A DNA stretch of 5,387 bases from Deltaproteobacteria bacterium. GTDB taxonomy: Bacteria; Desulfobacterota; Desulfobacteria; Desulfobacterales; JAFDDL01. The DNA lies in NCBI GenBank assembly GCA_019310865.1, contig JAFDDL010000296.1, forward strand, positions 1 through 5,387. Direction: 5' to 3'. This document shows positions 1 to 5,183 of this stretch, in pieces; positions within the stretch are counted from its first letter, which is position 1, and each line of letters starts with the position of its first letter. The notes below the pieces were generated by a model. It had not been told where the DNA came from. It saw only the letters and a program-made list of their open reading frames with translations, and ran no database searches. The position numbers and the translations under genes were made by a program.

Positions 1-69
1 ATTTCCCCGTACGACCGGGCACTGGTGGACGCCGGCGGGTGGTTAGAGTATGCAGATCAAAATTATTAG
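1..69 (+). CDS. C-terminal end of an unidentified protein (partial)
   Basis: Frame 1 is open from the window edge to a TAG at 67-69 and encodes 22 residues ending DAGGWLEYADQNY. Third codon positions are mostly G or C over the first 16 codons, as expected for coding sequence here, and the frame ends just before a clearly non-coding AT-rich stretch. The gene would converge on the minus-strand hydrolase gene. The AGG-x-L-x-Y ending faintly recalls the C-termini of aconitase or isopropylmalate-dehydratase swivel domains, but 22 residues cannot establish a family, so no function is assigned. The other plus-strand frames stop at 44-46 and further downstream and read less like protein. Confidence 0.42.
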   Translation: MSPYDRALVDAGGWLEYADQNY

Positions 70-71
70 AA

Positions 72-208
72 GTGGCTTGAAAGCCTCATCTAATGTCCAA
101 TTGCGGCGTTCTCGCATTTTTTCAATCCTCGGAATAGGATTCCTATGCCTGTGGTTGAAAAAAAGCTGCGGCCTTGCCATTGAACATGATCTAAGACTTT
201 CAAACCAC
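72..208. repeat. Short imperfect inverted repeat set in convergent intergenic spacer
   Basis: The spacer between the two converging genes holds three related 10-12 bp words: GTGGCTTGAAAG at 72-83, GTGGTTGAAA at 151-160, and CTTTCAAACCAC at 197-208. The last is the reverse complement of the first with one mismatch. They could pair to fold the spacer RNA. None is followed by a T-run, so this is not a recognisable intrinsic terminator. The match may be chance. Confidence 0.25.
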
Positions 209-210
209 TT

Positions 211-1053
211 CTATGAAATTACAGGATTGCTGATCTCTCCGATTCGTTCAATCCGGCAGGTAACCTGGTCTCCCGGCTTGAGGGTGATGGGCGGCTCTCG
301 AAAATACCCAACTCCGGCCGGAGTGCCGGTGGCAATGACATCGCCGGGGCACAGGGTGATGTCCCGGCTGATATCGGCGATGATTTCCGGAATTTTAAAA
401 ATCATGTCCCGGGTGTTACCATCCTGCATGGTTTGGCCATTGACAACGGTTTGAAGCTGAAGGTTTCCCGGTGATTCACTCGGGCCAAGCTCGTCGGGAG
501 TCACCAGATACGGCCCCATGGGTGCAAAGGTATCGAATGATTTCCCCCGATACCACTGGGAGTCTTCAAACTGGGCGTCCCGGCCGGACACGTCGTTGAA
601 CACCGTGTATGCGGCGATGTATTCATCGGCTTTTTCCGCCGGAATCCGTTTTCCTTCCTTTTTTATAATCAGAGCCAGCTCGACTTCCCAATCGATGTAC
701 CGACTGCTCGCCGGCAAGCGGATCGGATCGAAGGGGCCCGTCAGGGTATTGGGCGACTTGGAAAACAACAGGGGGCGCGTGGGCACGTCCAGATTGGTTT
801 CCTTTGCATGCTCTGCGTAATTTTTCCCCAGGCAGATAATCTTCGAAGGTCGGTGGATCGGGCATCCGATGCGCACATCCATCTTTTGGCCCAGTTGTTT
901 CACTTTCGCGATTTTTTCCAGCCACCCACCCCTGAAAAAGGACTCACCGATATCCGGAATGTCCGGATGAATCTCTCTCAAATCAATAATCCGGCCTGCT
1001 TCCCACAGCCCCGGCCGTTCCTTGCCTTTCGGTCCAAATTGAATAATTCGCAT
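211..1053 (-). CDS. Fumarylacetoacetate hydrolase (FAH) family protein
   Basis: This 280-residue protein has the FAH / 2-keto-4-pentenoate hydratase fold. Family members are divalent-metal enzymes that cleave or hydrate 2-oxo acids (acylpyruvases, oxaloacetate decarboxylases, ring-cleavage-product hydrolases). Visible core features are GKNYAEH at 76-82 with the His82/Glu85 pair (the catalytic H-x-x-E of acylpyruvase-like members), metal ligands Glu123 and Glu125 in DWEVELA, Asp154 in NDVSGRD, Lys171 in GKSFDTFAP, and a C-terminal GDVIATGTPAGVG loop. Residues 1-65 form the usual variable N-terminal domain. The start is supported by AAAGGA seven bases upstream. The ATG shares one base with the upstream methyltransferase stop (TGATG), so the gene is probably the last of the ndk operon. 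The substrate cannot be told from sequence; a cytosolic 2-oxo-acid clean-up role is a plausible inference. Confidence 0.95.
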   Translation of the reverse strand: MRIIQFGPKGKERPGLWEAGRIIDLREIHPDIPDIGESFFRGGWLEKIAKVKQLGQKMDVRIGCPIHRPSKIICLGKNYAEHAKETNLDVPTRPLLFSKSPNTLTGPFDPIRLPASSRYIDWEVELALIIKKEGKRIPAEKADEYIAAYTVFNDVSGRDAQFEDSQWYRGKSFDTFAPMGPYLVTPDELGPSESPGNLQLQTVVNGQTMQDGNTRDMIFKIPEIIADISRDITLCPGDVIATGTPAGVGYFREPPITLKPGDQVTCRIERIGEISNPVIS

Positions 1054-1826
1054 CAGGTTATCCTTTTCTGATTTTGACCGTCCGCCACCCCATCGCGGTA
1101 GCGTTTACCGGCATACCAGTTAATTTGACGACAAATACCGCGAATAATGCTCACCTCCCGGGCACGCAACTGAAGCCGGGTAAAATAGTATCGAACCTTG
1201 TTGAGCCAGTAATCGGGGTTGTCCGGTTTGATATAATCGATTCGCAATAGAATATCCTTGAGTTGCTCGTACATCCCGTCAAGCTCGTGCCGGGATGCCA
1301 AGCGGGGTGTAAATTCCGCCGGTACCTCACTTCCGGCGCGAAACAGTTCATAGCTCATGATCATGACCGCCTGGGCCAGGTTGAGCGAGGAAAAATCGGC
1401 CGTTGGAATATTGACAAGATCATGGCACAGGCGCGCATCCACGTTGGTAAGGCCCCGGTCCTCGGGGCCGAATACAATTGCGATCCGGTTATCAGCGGAA
1501 ATGGGAATTAGTTTTTTCGCCAACCGACTCGGTGAGGAAAGAACGGGACGCTTTCCACCGACCCGGGCAGTGGTTCCCACGACCCAATGGTATGACGCCA
1601 GGGCTTCGCGCAAGGTGTCGAACACCTCCATCTGCTCCACGACGTCCAGGGCGGCATGGGTGGCCATTTTCACAATCCGGGAAAGATCGCAATTTTCCGG
1701 CGCCACCACCACCAGCCGCCCGATCCCCATATTGCATGCAGCCCGGGCAGCCGCCCCGATATTTTCGGGAAATCGGGGCCGGTTCAATACGATGGTGATG
1801 TGTTCAAGCCGGATTCGGTCTGTCAT
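1053..1826 (-). CDS. trmJ: TrmJ/TrmH-family tRNA 2'-O-methyltransferase (SPOUT)
   Basis: This 257-residue SPOUT methyltransferase most likely transfers methyl from S-adenosylmethionine to the 2'-hydroxyl of residue 32 in the tRNA anticodon loop. Its length matches TrmJ (about 245-260). Motif 1 is PENIGAAARA at 20-29 with the catalytic-type Arg28. Motif 2 is IVFGPEDRGL at 117-126. Motif 3 is SLNLAQAV at 147-154, which builds the trefoil knot that holds the cofactor. The region after about residue 165 is the helical C-terminal extension typical of TrmJ rather than of plain TrmH/TrmL. The ATG overlaps the ndk stop by one base (TAATG) and has no good Shine-Dalgarno of its own, so translation probably depends on coupling to ndk. 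The exact target nucleotide is inferred from the family, not shown by the sequence. Confidence 0.92.
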   Translation of the reverse strand: MTDRIRLEHITIVLNRPRFPENIGAAARAACNMGIGRLVVVAPENCDLSRIVKMATHAALDVVEQMEVFDTLREALASYHWVVGTTARVGGKRPVLSSPSRLAKKLIPISADNRIAIVFGPEDRGLTNVDARLCHDLVNIPTADFSSLNLAQAVMIMSYELFRAGSEVPAEFTPRLASRHELDGMYEQLKDILLRIDYIKPDNPDYWLNKVRYYFTRLQLRAREVSIIRGICRQINWYAGKRYRDGVADGQNQKRIT

Positions 1827-2242
1827 TAGCTGACGATTTCAAATTGGTTGAAAAAATAGCTGATTTCAAATGCCGCCGATTCGGGGCTGTCCGATCCGTG
1901 GACCACGTTTTTTTCGATATCGGTGGCGAACTCCCGCCGAATGGTACCCTCTGCGGCTTCCTTGTAGTTGGTGGCGCCCATGATCTCACGGTTCTTGGCA
2001 ATAACGCCCTCGCCTTTGAGCACCATGACCAGCGCCGGACCCGAAGACATAAAATCGGTCAAGCTGTCAAAGAAAGGGCGCTCGGCATGCACGGCATAAA
2101 AGCCCTTGGCCTGCGCCTTGGTCATGTGCAGCAGTTTCATGGCAGCGATTCGAATGCCGTTTTCCTCAAACCGCTGAATCACCTTTCCGATCAATGCGCG
2201 CGATACCCCATCCGGTTTGATGATAGACAGTGTCTGTTCCAT
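1826..2242 (-). CDS. ndk: Nucleoside diphosphate kinase
   Basis: Ndk moves the gamma-phosphate of ATP onto other nucleoside diphosphates through a phosphohistidine and so balances NTP and dNTP pools. The 138-residue product has the usual N-terminal TLSIIKPDG with Lys9, the RPFF segment, the GPALVMVL strand, the [17 protein letters not shown] block and the active-site loop [12 protein letters not shown] with catalytic His115. The frame is open to an ATG at 2269 (nine more residues), but the ATG at 2242 is preferred. AAAGGA at 2251-2256 sits eight bases before it, and the resulting N-terminus and length match the family. The ATG at 2251 directly abuts the purine tract and is poorly placed. It is the first gene of a three-gene minus-strand operon with one-base overlaps. 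Confidence 0.96.
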   Translation of the reverse strand: MEQTLSIIKPDGVSRALIGKVIQRFEENGIRIAAMKLLHMTKAQAKGFYAVHAERPFFDSLTDFMSSGPALVMVLKGEGVIAKNREIMGATNYKEAAEGTIRREFATDIEKNVVHGSDSPESAAFEISYFFNQFEIVS

Positions 2243-2332
2243 TTGGTTCATCCTTTCATTCAATATCATTAAATATGTCTTTTCTTGTGTTGTTCTTTCC
2301 TGCGCGAGTCCTTAGGGCTCAAAGTCCCCGGA

Positions 2333-2361
2333 GCCATACCAAAACGGCCTATCCAAGTCAA
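2333..2361 (-). promoter_or_regulatory. Candidate sigma-70 promoter for the ndk operon
   Basis: On the minus strand TTGACT (2356-2361) is followed after 17 bases by TATGGC (2333-2338), preceded by TGG as in an extended -10. The -35 is good and the -10 weak. It would start transcription about 80 bases before the ndk ATG. A GGCTC/GAGCC inverted repeat (2316-2320 and 2331-2335) overlaps the -10 and start region and could be an operator half-site pair or a leader hairpin. The call rests on position and spacing only. Confidence 0.35.
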
Positions 2362-2385
2362 CCAAACTGATTTCTATCACAGGTA

Positions 2386-2413
2386 TTGACTTTTCCCGGC
2401 TTCATTCTATAAA
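2386..2413 (+). promoter_or_regulatory. Probable sigma-70 promoter for the zinc-ribbon gene
   Basis: TTGACT (2386-2391) and TATAAA (2408-2413) are separated by 16 bases, close to the sigma-70 consensus. Transcription would begin near 2420, giving a leader of about 65 bases that contains a 20-bp tandem repeat. The promoter is divergent from the ndk candidate, with -35 boxes about 25 bp apart. Confidence 0.6.
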
Positions 2414-2434
2414 TAATCACCAATCGAATCGTCA

Positions 2435-2474
2435 TTGGGGCACTCATTATTATTTTGGTGCACTCATTATCATT
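2435..2474 (+). repeat. Two-copy 20-bp tandem repeat in the leader of the zinc-ribbon gene
   Basis: The unit TTGG-n-GCACTCATTAT-n-ATT occurs at 2435-2454 and again at 2455-2474, with an identical core GCACTCATTAT at 2440-2450 and 2460-2470. The 20-bp period is close to two helical turns, so two protein molecules could bind the same DNA face just downstream of the promoter. The second copy ends right at the Shine-Dalgarno AAGGAG (2475-2480), so action on the mRNA is also possible. The binding partner is unknown. Confidence 0.6.
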
Positions 2475-2485
2475 AAGGAGCGGAC

Positions 2486-2980
2486 ATGCCCATCTACGAA
2501 TTTTACTGCACAGACTGCAACACGATCTATAACTTTTTTTCCAAAAGTATCAATACGACCCGAACACCCCCCTGCCCCAAGTGCAAAACCGACACCATGA
2601 GCCGGCAGGTATCCATGTTTGCCGTGACCGGTCGAGCCTCCGAGGATGAGGGAGATGCGGATCTTCCCTTTGATGAGAGCAAACTGGAAAAGGCGATGAC
2701 CATGCTTGAAAAGGAGGCCGGCAGCATCAACGAAGATGATCCGAAGCAGGCTGCGGACCTCATGCGAAAATTGACCGATATGACCGGAATGGAACTCGGA
2801 CCGGGCATGCAGGAAGCGCTTCGCCGCATGGAAAACGGGGAAGATCCGGACCAGATCGAAGCGGAAATGGGCTCCCTTCTGGAAGATGAAGAGCCGTTTA
2901 TGCTGTCGGATGCAAAAGGCAAAGGGATGAAAGCGAAACGGCCAAAACCGAAACGGGACGAAACCTTGTATGATTTGTAA
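2486..2980 (+). CDS. FmdB-type zinc-ribbon protein with acidic helical tail
   Basis: This 164-residue protein opens with MPIYEFYC, the signature of the FmdB / CxxC-CxxC-SSSS putative regulatory zinc-ribbon family. Cys8-x2-Cys11 and Cys30-x2-Cys33 are the four zinc ligands. Residues 45-145 are strongly acidic and Met-rich, with long helix-like stretches (KLEKAMTMLEKEAG, QAADLMRKLTDMTG, MQEALRRMENG). The last 20 residues turn basic (KGKGMKAKRPKPKRDE). Most FmdB proteins are only 60-110 residues, so the tail is an extension. AAGGAG at 2475-2480 with a five-base gap supports the start. The FmdB name comes from a regulator of methanol and amide use in Methylophilus, but the function of most members is undefined. 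No DNA-binding domain beyond the ribbon is visible. Confidence 0.88.
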   Translation: MPIYEFYCTDCNTIYNFFSKSINTTRTPPCPKCKTDTMSRQVSMFAVTGRASEDEGDADLPFDESKLEKAMTMLEKEAGSINEDDPKQAADLMRKLTDMTGMELGPGMQEALRRMENGEDPDQIEAEMGSLLEDEEPFMLSDAKGKGMKAKRPKPKRDETLYDL

Positions 2981-3021
2981 ATAATCCCATTGAAAATATC
3001 AATGAATCTGCATAACGCCCA

Positions 3022-3050
3022 TTGACAAACGTGATTCGCGTCGTTAGATT
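3022..3050 (+). promoter_or_regulatory. Probable sigma-70 promoter for the selenoprotein gene
   Basis: A perfect -35 TTGACA (3022-3027) is followed after the ideal 17 bases by TAGATT (3045-3050), which matches TATAAT at four of six positions. Initiation would fall near 3057 and leave a leader of about 60 bases. This suggests the selenoprotein gene is transcribed separately from the zinc-ribbon gene that ends 41 bases upstream. Confidence 0.62.
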
Positions 3051-3065
3051 CAATCAAGTAACAAG

Positions 3066-3105
3066 CGGGTGTTGGCCTGCGAGTGACACCTGATTCATTT
3101 TTTTT
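3066..3105 (+). promoter_or_regulatory. Leader hairpin followed by T8 (possible attenuator)
   Basis: CGGGTGT (3066-3072) can pair with ACACCTG (3086-3092), giving seven pairs including one G-U around a 13-base loop. An eight-T run follows at 3098-3105, five bases further on. The structure lies between the promoter and the Shine-Dalgarno AAAGGAG (3106-3112). The order hairpin then T-run resembles a weak intrinsic terminator, so it could attenuate transcription or end read-through from the upstream gene. The stem is short and the gap before the T-run is not ideal. Confidence 0.3.
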
Positions 3106-3117
3106 AAAGGAGATGTT

Positions 3118-3438
3118 ATGCTCACTGTAACGGAAGCGGCGACCACCCAGATCGCTGAATATTTTCAAGGCAAGGAGCCCTCTCCCGTGAGGGTCTTTCT
3201 CAATCAGGGCGGCTGAGGCGGCCCGGGACTTGCGATGGCTCTGGATGAGCCTCGAGACACGGATGAGGTTTTCGATATCGGCGGATATACCTATCTCGTC
3301 GAAAAGACTGTACTGGAACAAGCCAAGCCGATTACCGTCGATTTTGCCATTACCTGTTTTAAGCTGGACTGCTCCCTCGACTTCAGCGGAGCGGCAAGCG
3401 CCTGCAGCGCCTGCAGCACATCCGGTGACTGCGGTTAA
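3118..3438 (+). CDS. HesB/IscA-related selenoprotein (Sec33 encoded by in-frame TGA)
   Basis: The frame runs from an ATG five bases after AAAGGAG, through TGA at 3214-3216, to TAA at 3436-3438, giving 106 residues with selenocysteine at 33. Both sides of the TGA read as one HesB-like domain: VRVFLNQGG-U-GGPGLAMALDEP aligns with the segment around the first conserved cysteine of IscA (TSGCSGMAY), so Sec replaces Cys35 of E. coli IscA. IscA-type proteins bind iron or Fe-S clusters and carry them to target enzymes. The HesB-related (seleno)protein family (TIGR01911-like) is known to have Sec and Cys members, mostly in anaerobes; its exact job is not established. The C-terminus is cysteine-rich (Cys80, Cys85, Cys96, Cys99, Cys105), with Cys96-x2-Cys99 near where IscA has its C-x-C. 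Without recoding the product would be 32 residues. A SECIS-like hairpin follows the TGA. Sec insertion would require selA, selB, selC and selD elsewhere in the genome. Confidence 0.92.
3233..3254 (+). promoter_or_regulatory. Bacterial SECIS-like hairpin
   Basis: This element lies in the coding sequence, 16 bases after the TGA. CGA (3233-3235), a bulged T (3236) and GGCTC (3237-3241) pair with GAGCC (3247-3251) and TCG (3252-3254), giving eight Watson-Crick pairs. The apical loop is TGGAT (3242-3246), beginning 25 bases after the TGA. A short stem, a single bulged U and a G among the first two loop bases are the SelB-binding traits of bacterial SECIS elements such as that of E. coli fdhF. In the mRNA it would recruit SelB with GTP and Sec-tRNA(Sec) to the UGA. 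The structure was read by eye and not energy-scored. Confidence 0.75.
3397..3417 (+). repeat. 9-nt tandem duplication encoding Ser-Ala-Cys
   Basis: AGCGCCTGC occurs at 3397-3405 and again at 3406-3414, followed by a third AGC. It encodes Ser-Ala-Cys twice in the cysteine-rich tail of the selenoprotein and creates Cys96 and Cys99. The exact nucleotide identity suggests a recent slippage duplication rather than old conservation. Confidence 0.55.
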
Positions 3439-3461
3439 CAATCGACCGACCGTTTTTTTCT

Positions 3462-3496
3462 AAAGGGCAGCACCCGGCAAGGGTGCTGCCCTTTTT
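3462..3496 (+). terminator. Strong intrinsic terminator after the selenoprotein gene
   Basis: A perfect 11-bp GC-rich stem, GGGCAGCACCC (3465-3475) with GGGTGCTGCCC (3481-3491), encloses the loop GGCAA. Flanking AAA and TTT extend it to 14 bp, and the T-run continues to 3496. It begins 24 bases after the selenoprotein stop and 38 bases before the next start, so it separates the two transcription units. A T7 tract at 3453-3459 lies just before the stem. Confidence 0.95.
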
Positions 3497-3533
3497 CCTT
3501 TAAGGGTTTTTCACGAAGCTGAAAGGGGCTGCC

Positions 3534-4517
3534 ATGAAGATATTTATCACAGGCGGTTTGGGCTTTGTCGGAAAAAATTTGTCCCGATTTCTATTGGAAA
3601 AGGGACATCATGTCATCGCCACCGGCACCAGAGACATCCCGGATTCCATATCAAACGAGCGGTTTGAATATATTCAGGCCGATACAACTGAAACGGGAGA
3701 CTGGCAGGCGGCGGCGGCCCAGGTGGATGTTGTGGTCAATCTGGCCGGACGTTCCATATTCAAGCGATGGGACGATCGGTACAAGAAACAGCTCCGCGAC
3801 AGCCGGATTCTTACCACGCGCAATATTGTCGATGCGCTTGAAGACGGAAAAACAAGCGTTTTATGCAGCACATCGGCAGTGGGTTATTACGGCGACCGCG
3901 CCGATGATATTTTGATGGAATCCGAGCCGCCGATGCCGGATTTTCTGGGAAATCTTTCCCTGGATTGGGAAGCGGAAGCCCTTGGCGCGGAAAAAAAAGG
4001 CGTTCGGGTTGTGCTACCCCGATTTGGAATGGTTCTGGGCAGAGGCGGCGGCGCCCTGGCTAAAATGCTTCCGGCCTTTAAGTCCTTTGTGGGGGGTCCG
4101 CTCGGCAGCGGCAAGCAATGGTTTCCGTGGATTCACATGGCGGATGTACTCGGTGGGCTGAACTTTCTGATTGAAACCGCAGAATGCCGCGGTCCTTTCA
4201 ACTTATGTTCACCCGCACCGATTCGAAACCGGGATTTTTCAGCAACCCTGGGCAAGGTTTTGGGCCGACCTGCGGTCATGCCGGTGCCCTCATTCATGAT
4301 TCGCCTGGTCATGGGCGAGTTGGGCGGTGTGCTCCTGTCCAGTCAGCGTGCCGTGCCGCATAATCTGCTTGAGGCAGGCTATCGATTTCGCTTTGCCGAT
4401 CTGCCCGCCGCACTTGCAGACCTTACCGGGGATGAAAAAGAGCCCCAGGAGAACCGGGAGGAACCGTATATCTGCCCACACTGCGGTGATAGAAACTGCG
4501 AATGTCATAAATCATAA
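3534..4517 (+). CDS. TIGR01777/YfcH-family NAD(P)-dependent epimerase with Cys/His-rich C-terminal tail
   Basis: This 327-residue extended short-chain dehydrogenase/reductase has the Rossmann nucleotide loop GGLGFVG at 7-13, NLAG at 69-72, the family block RW...K...SR...T over 78-94, and STSAVGYYGD at 112-121, which carries the Tyr of the SDR active-site region. RFGMVLGRGGGAL and WFPWIHMADV are also typical. The C-terminal DUF1731 domain is clear (SSQRAVPHNLLEAGYRFRF). Homologues include E. coli YfcH and human SDR39U1, whose substrates are unknown. The family usually ends at about 300 residues. Here about 20 more residues carry Cys314-x2-Cys317-x4-Cys322-x-Cys324-His325, a possible small zinc or Fe-S site. 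AAAGGGG five bases before the ATG supports the start. The sigma-factor start is 17 bases after the stop, so the two are probably co-transcribed. Confidence 0.93.
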   Translation: MKIFITGGLGFVGKNLSRFLLEKGHHVIATGTRDIPDSISNERFEYIQADTTETGDWQAAAAQVDVVVNLAGRSIFKRWDDRYKKQLRDSRILTTRNIVDALEDGKTSVLCSTSAVGYYGDRADDILMESEPPMPDFLGNLSLDWEAEALGAEKKGVRVVLPRFGMVLGRGGGALAKMLPAFKSFVGGPLGSGKQWFPWIHMADVLGGLNFLIETAECRGPFNLCSPAPIRNRDFSATLGKVLGRPAVMPVPSFMIRLVMGELGGVLLSSQRAVPHNLLEAGYRFRFADLPAALADLTGDEKEPQENREEPYICPHCGDRNCECHKS

Positions 4518-4522
4518 TTGAT

Positions 4523-4528
4523 GAGGGG
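4523..4528 (+). promoter_or_regulatory. Shine-Dalgarno that fixes the sigma-factor start
   Basis: GAGGGG directly abuts an upstream ATG at 4529, too close for initiation there, and lies six bases before the ATG at 4535. The second ATG is therefore chosen as the start. Confidence 0.7.
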
Positions 4529-4534
4529 ATGACA

Positions 4535-5134
4535 ATGGCTGACAACAAGACGCCACCTTCTGCCGATGGACTGTTGGATCCGGAAGTCTGGGTAGATCGC
4601 TATGGTGATGCACTGTATCAATTCGCCCTGTATCGGGTCCAGATTCCCGATGTGGCGGAAGACCTGGTACAGGAGACGTTTCTGGCCGCGCTTAAAGCAC
4701 GGCATAATTTCAAAGGGAAATCCACCGAAAAGACATGGCTCATCGGTATCCTTAAAAATAAAATCCTCGATTATTTCAGAAAAAAAGACCGTGAAAAACC
4801 CAGCGATATCATCGAACAACAGGCGGATAAAGCCGCAAGCTTATACAATGAAAAGGGTGGATGGCAGATAGGACCCGCCAAATGGAGCGTGAACCCGGAA
4901 GCCATATTCGAACAACAGGAATTTATGAATGTCATGCATGGATGCCTATCGGCCCTTCCGCGCCGCCTAGCCCGATTGTTTGTACTGCGCGAATTCGAAG
5001 GGATGAGTACGGAAGAAATCTGTAAGGCATTGGAAATAACCGCGACCAATTCTTGGGTGATGCTCCACCGTGCCCGCGCCTCGTTAAGACTGTGCCTGGA
5101 GGAAAATTGGTTCGTACCACATCAGGATGTCTGA
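4535..5134 (+). CDS. ECF-type sigma-70 family RNA polymerase sigma factor
   Basis: This 199-residue protein has only sigma regions 2 and 4, as in extracytoplasmic-function sigma factors. Region 2 covers about residues 20-86, with DVAEDLVQETFLAAL (39-53, core-binding helix) and TWLIGILKNKILDYFRKKDR (67-86, -10 recognition). The linker (87-127) is about 40 residues, long for this class, and contains three tryptophans (110, 117) and later Pro residues in the pattern GGWQIGPAKW...NPEA. Region 4 covers about 128-192: LSALPRRLARLFVLREFEGMSTEEIC followed by the recognition helix around ATNSWVMLHRARASLR, which contacts the -35. The small zinc-finger gene 49 bases downstream is almost certainly its anti-sigma factor. 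Target promoters and inducing signal are not evident. Read-through from the upstream epimerase gene is likely, as only 17 bases separate them. Confidence 0.93.
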   Translation: MADNKTPPSADGLLDPEVWVDRYGDALYQFALYRVQIPDVAEDLVQETFLAALKARHNFKGKSTEKTWLIGILKNKILDYFRKKDREKPSDIIEQQADKAASLYNEKGGWQIGPAKWSVNPEAIFEQQEFMNVMHGCLSALPRRLARLFVLREFEGMSTEEICKALEITATNSWVMLHRARASLRLCLEENWFVPHQDV

Positions 5135-5183
5135 GAACACAACGCCGCCGGCTTGCCGTGCGCTATTTAAAGGGAGGTTTCCA

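Noticed and set aside
124..143. AATCCT/AGGATT palindrome as an intrinsic terminator
   Set aside because: The stem is only six pairs, AT-rich, and not followed by a T-run in either direction.
50..454. A 134-residue plus-strand frame
   Set aside because: Most of it is antisense to the FAH-family gene, it has no Shine-Dalgarno, and its translation shows no family features.
1357..1833. A 158-residue plus-strand frame
   Set aside because: It is a shadow of the methyltransferase gene, rich in Arg/Ser/Pro and without any domain pattern.
2243..2269. A nine-residue N-terminal extension of Ndk from the ATG at 2269
   Set aside because: The ribosome site AAAGGA is placed for the ATG at 2242, and Ndk proteins normally start directly before the TLSIIKPDG strand.
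2988..3004. CATTGA/TCAATG hairpin after the zinc-ribbon gene as a terminator
   Set aside because: The stem is weak and AT-rich, and no T-run follows it.
3118..3216. A premature stop making the HesB-related gene a pseudogene
   Set aside because: The TGA sits exactly at the conserved ligand-cysteine column, the rest of the gene is intact, and a SECIS-like hairpin follows. Recoding explains it better than decay.
3235..3438. A 67-residue gene starting at the internal ATG after the TGA
   Set aside because: It would begin inside the conserved HesB domain (Met40) without a Shine-Dalgarno. It is the 3' part of the selenoprotein gene.
2527..3441. A 304-residue open frame on the minus strand across the zinc-ribbon and selenoprotein genes
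   Set aside because: It is antisense to two genes with clear family signatures, promoters and ribosome sites. Its translation is Ser/Arg-rich low-complexity sequence with no recognisable domain. A gene caller unaware of Sec could wrongly prefer it.
4529..4534. Start of the sigma factor at the first ATG
   Set aside because: GAGGGG directly abuts this ATG; the next ATG at 4535 has the proper six-base spacing.
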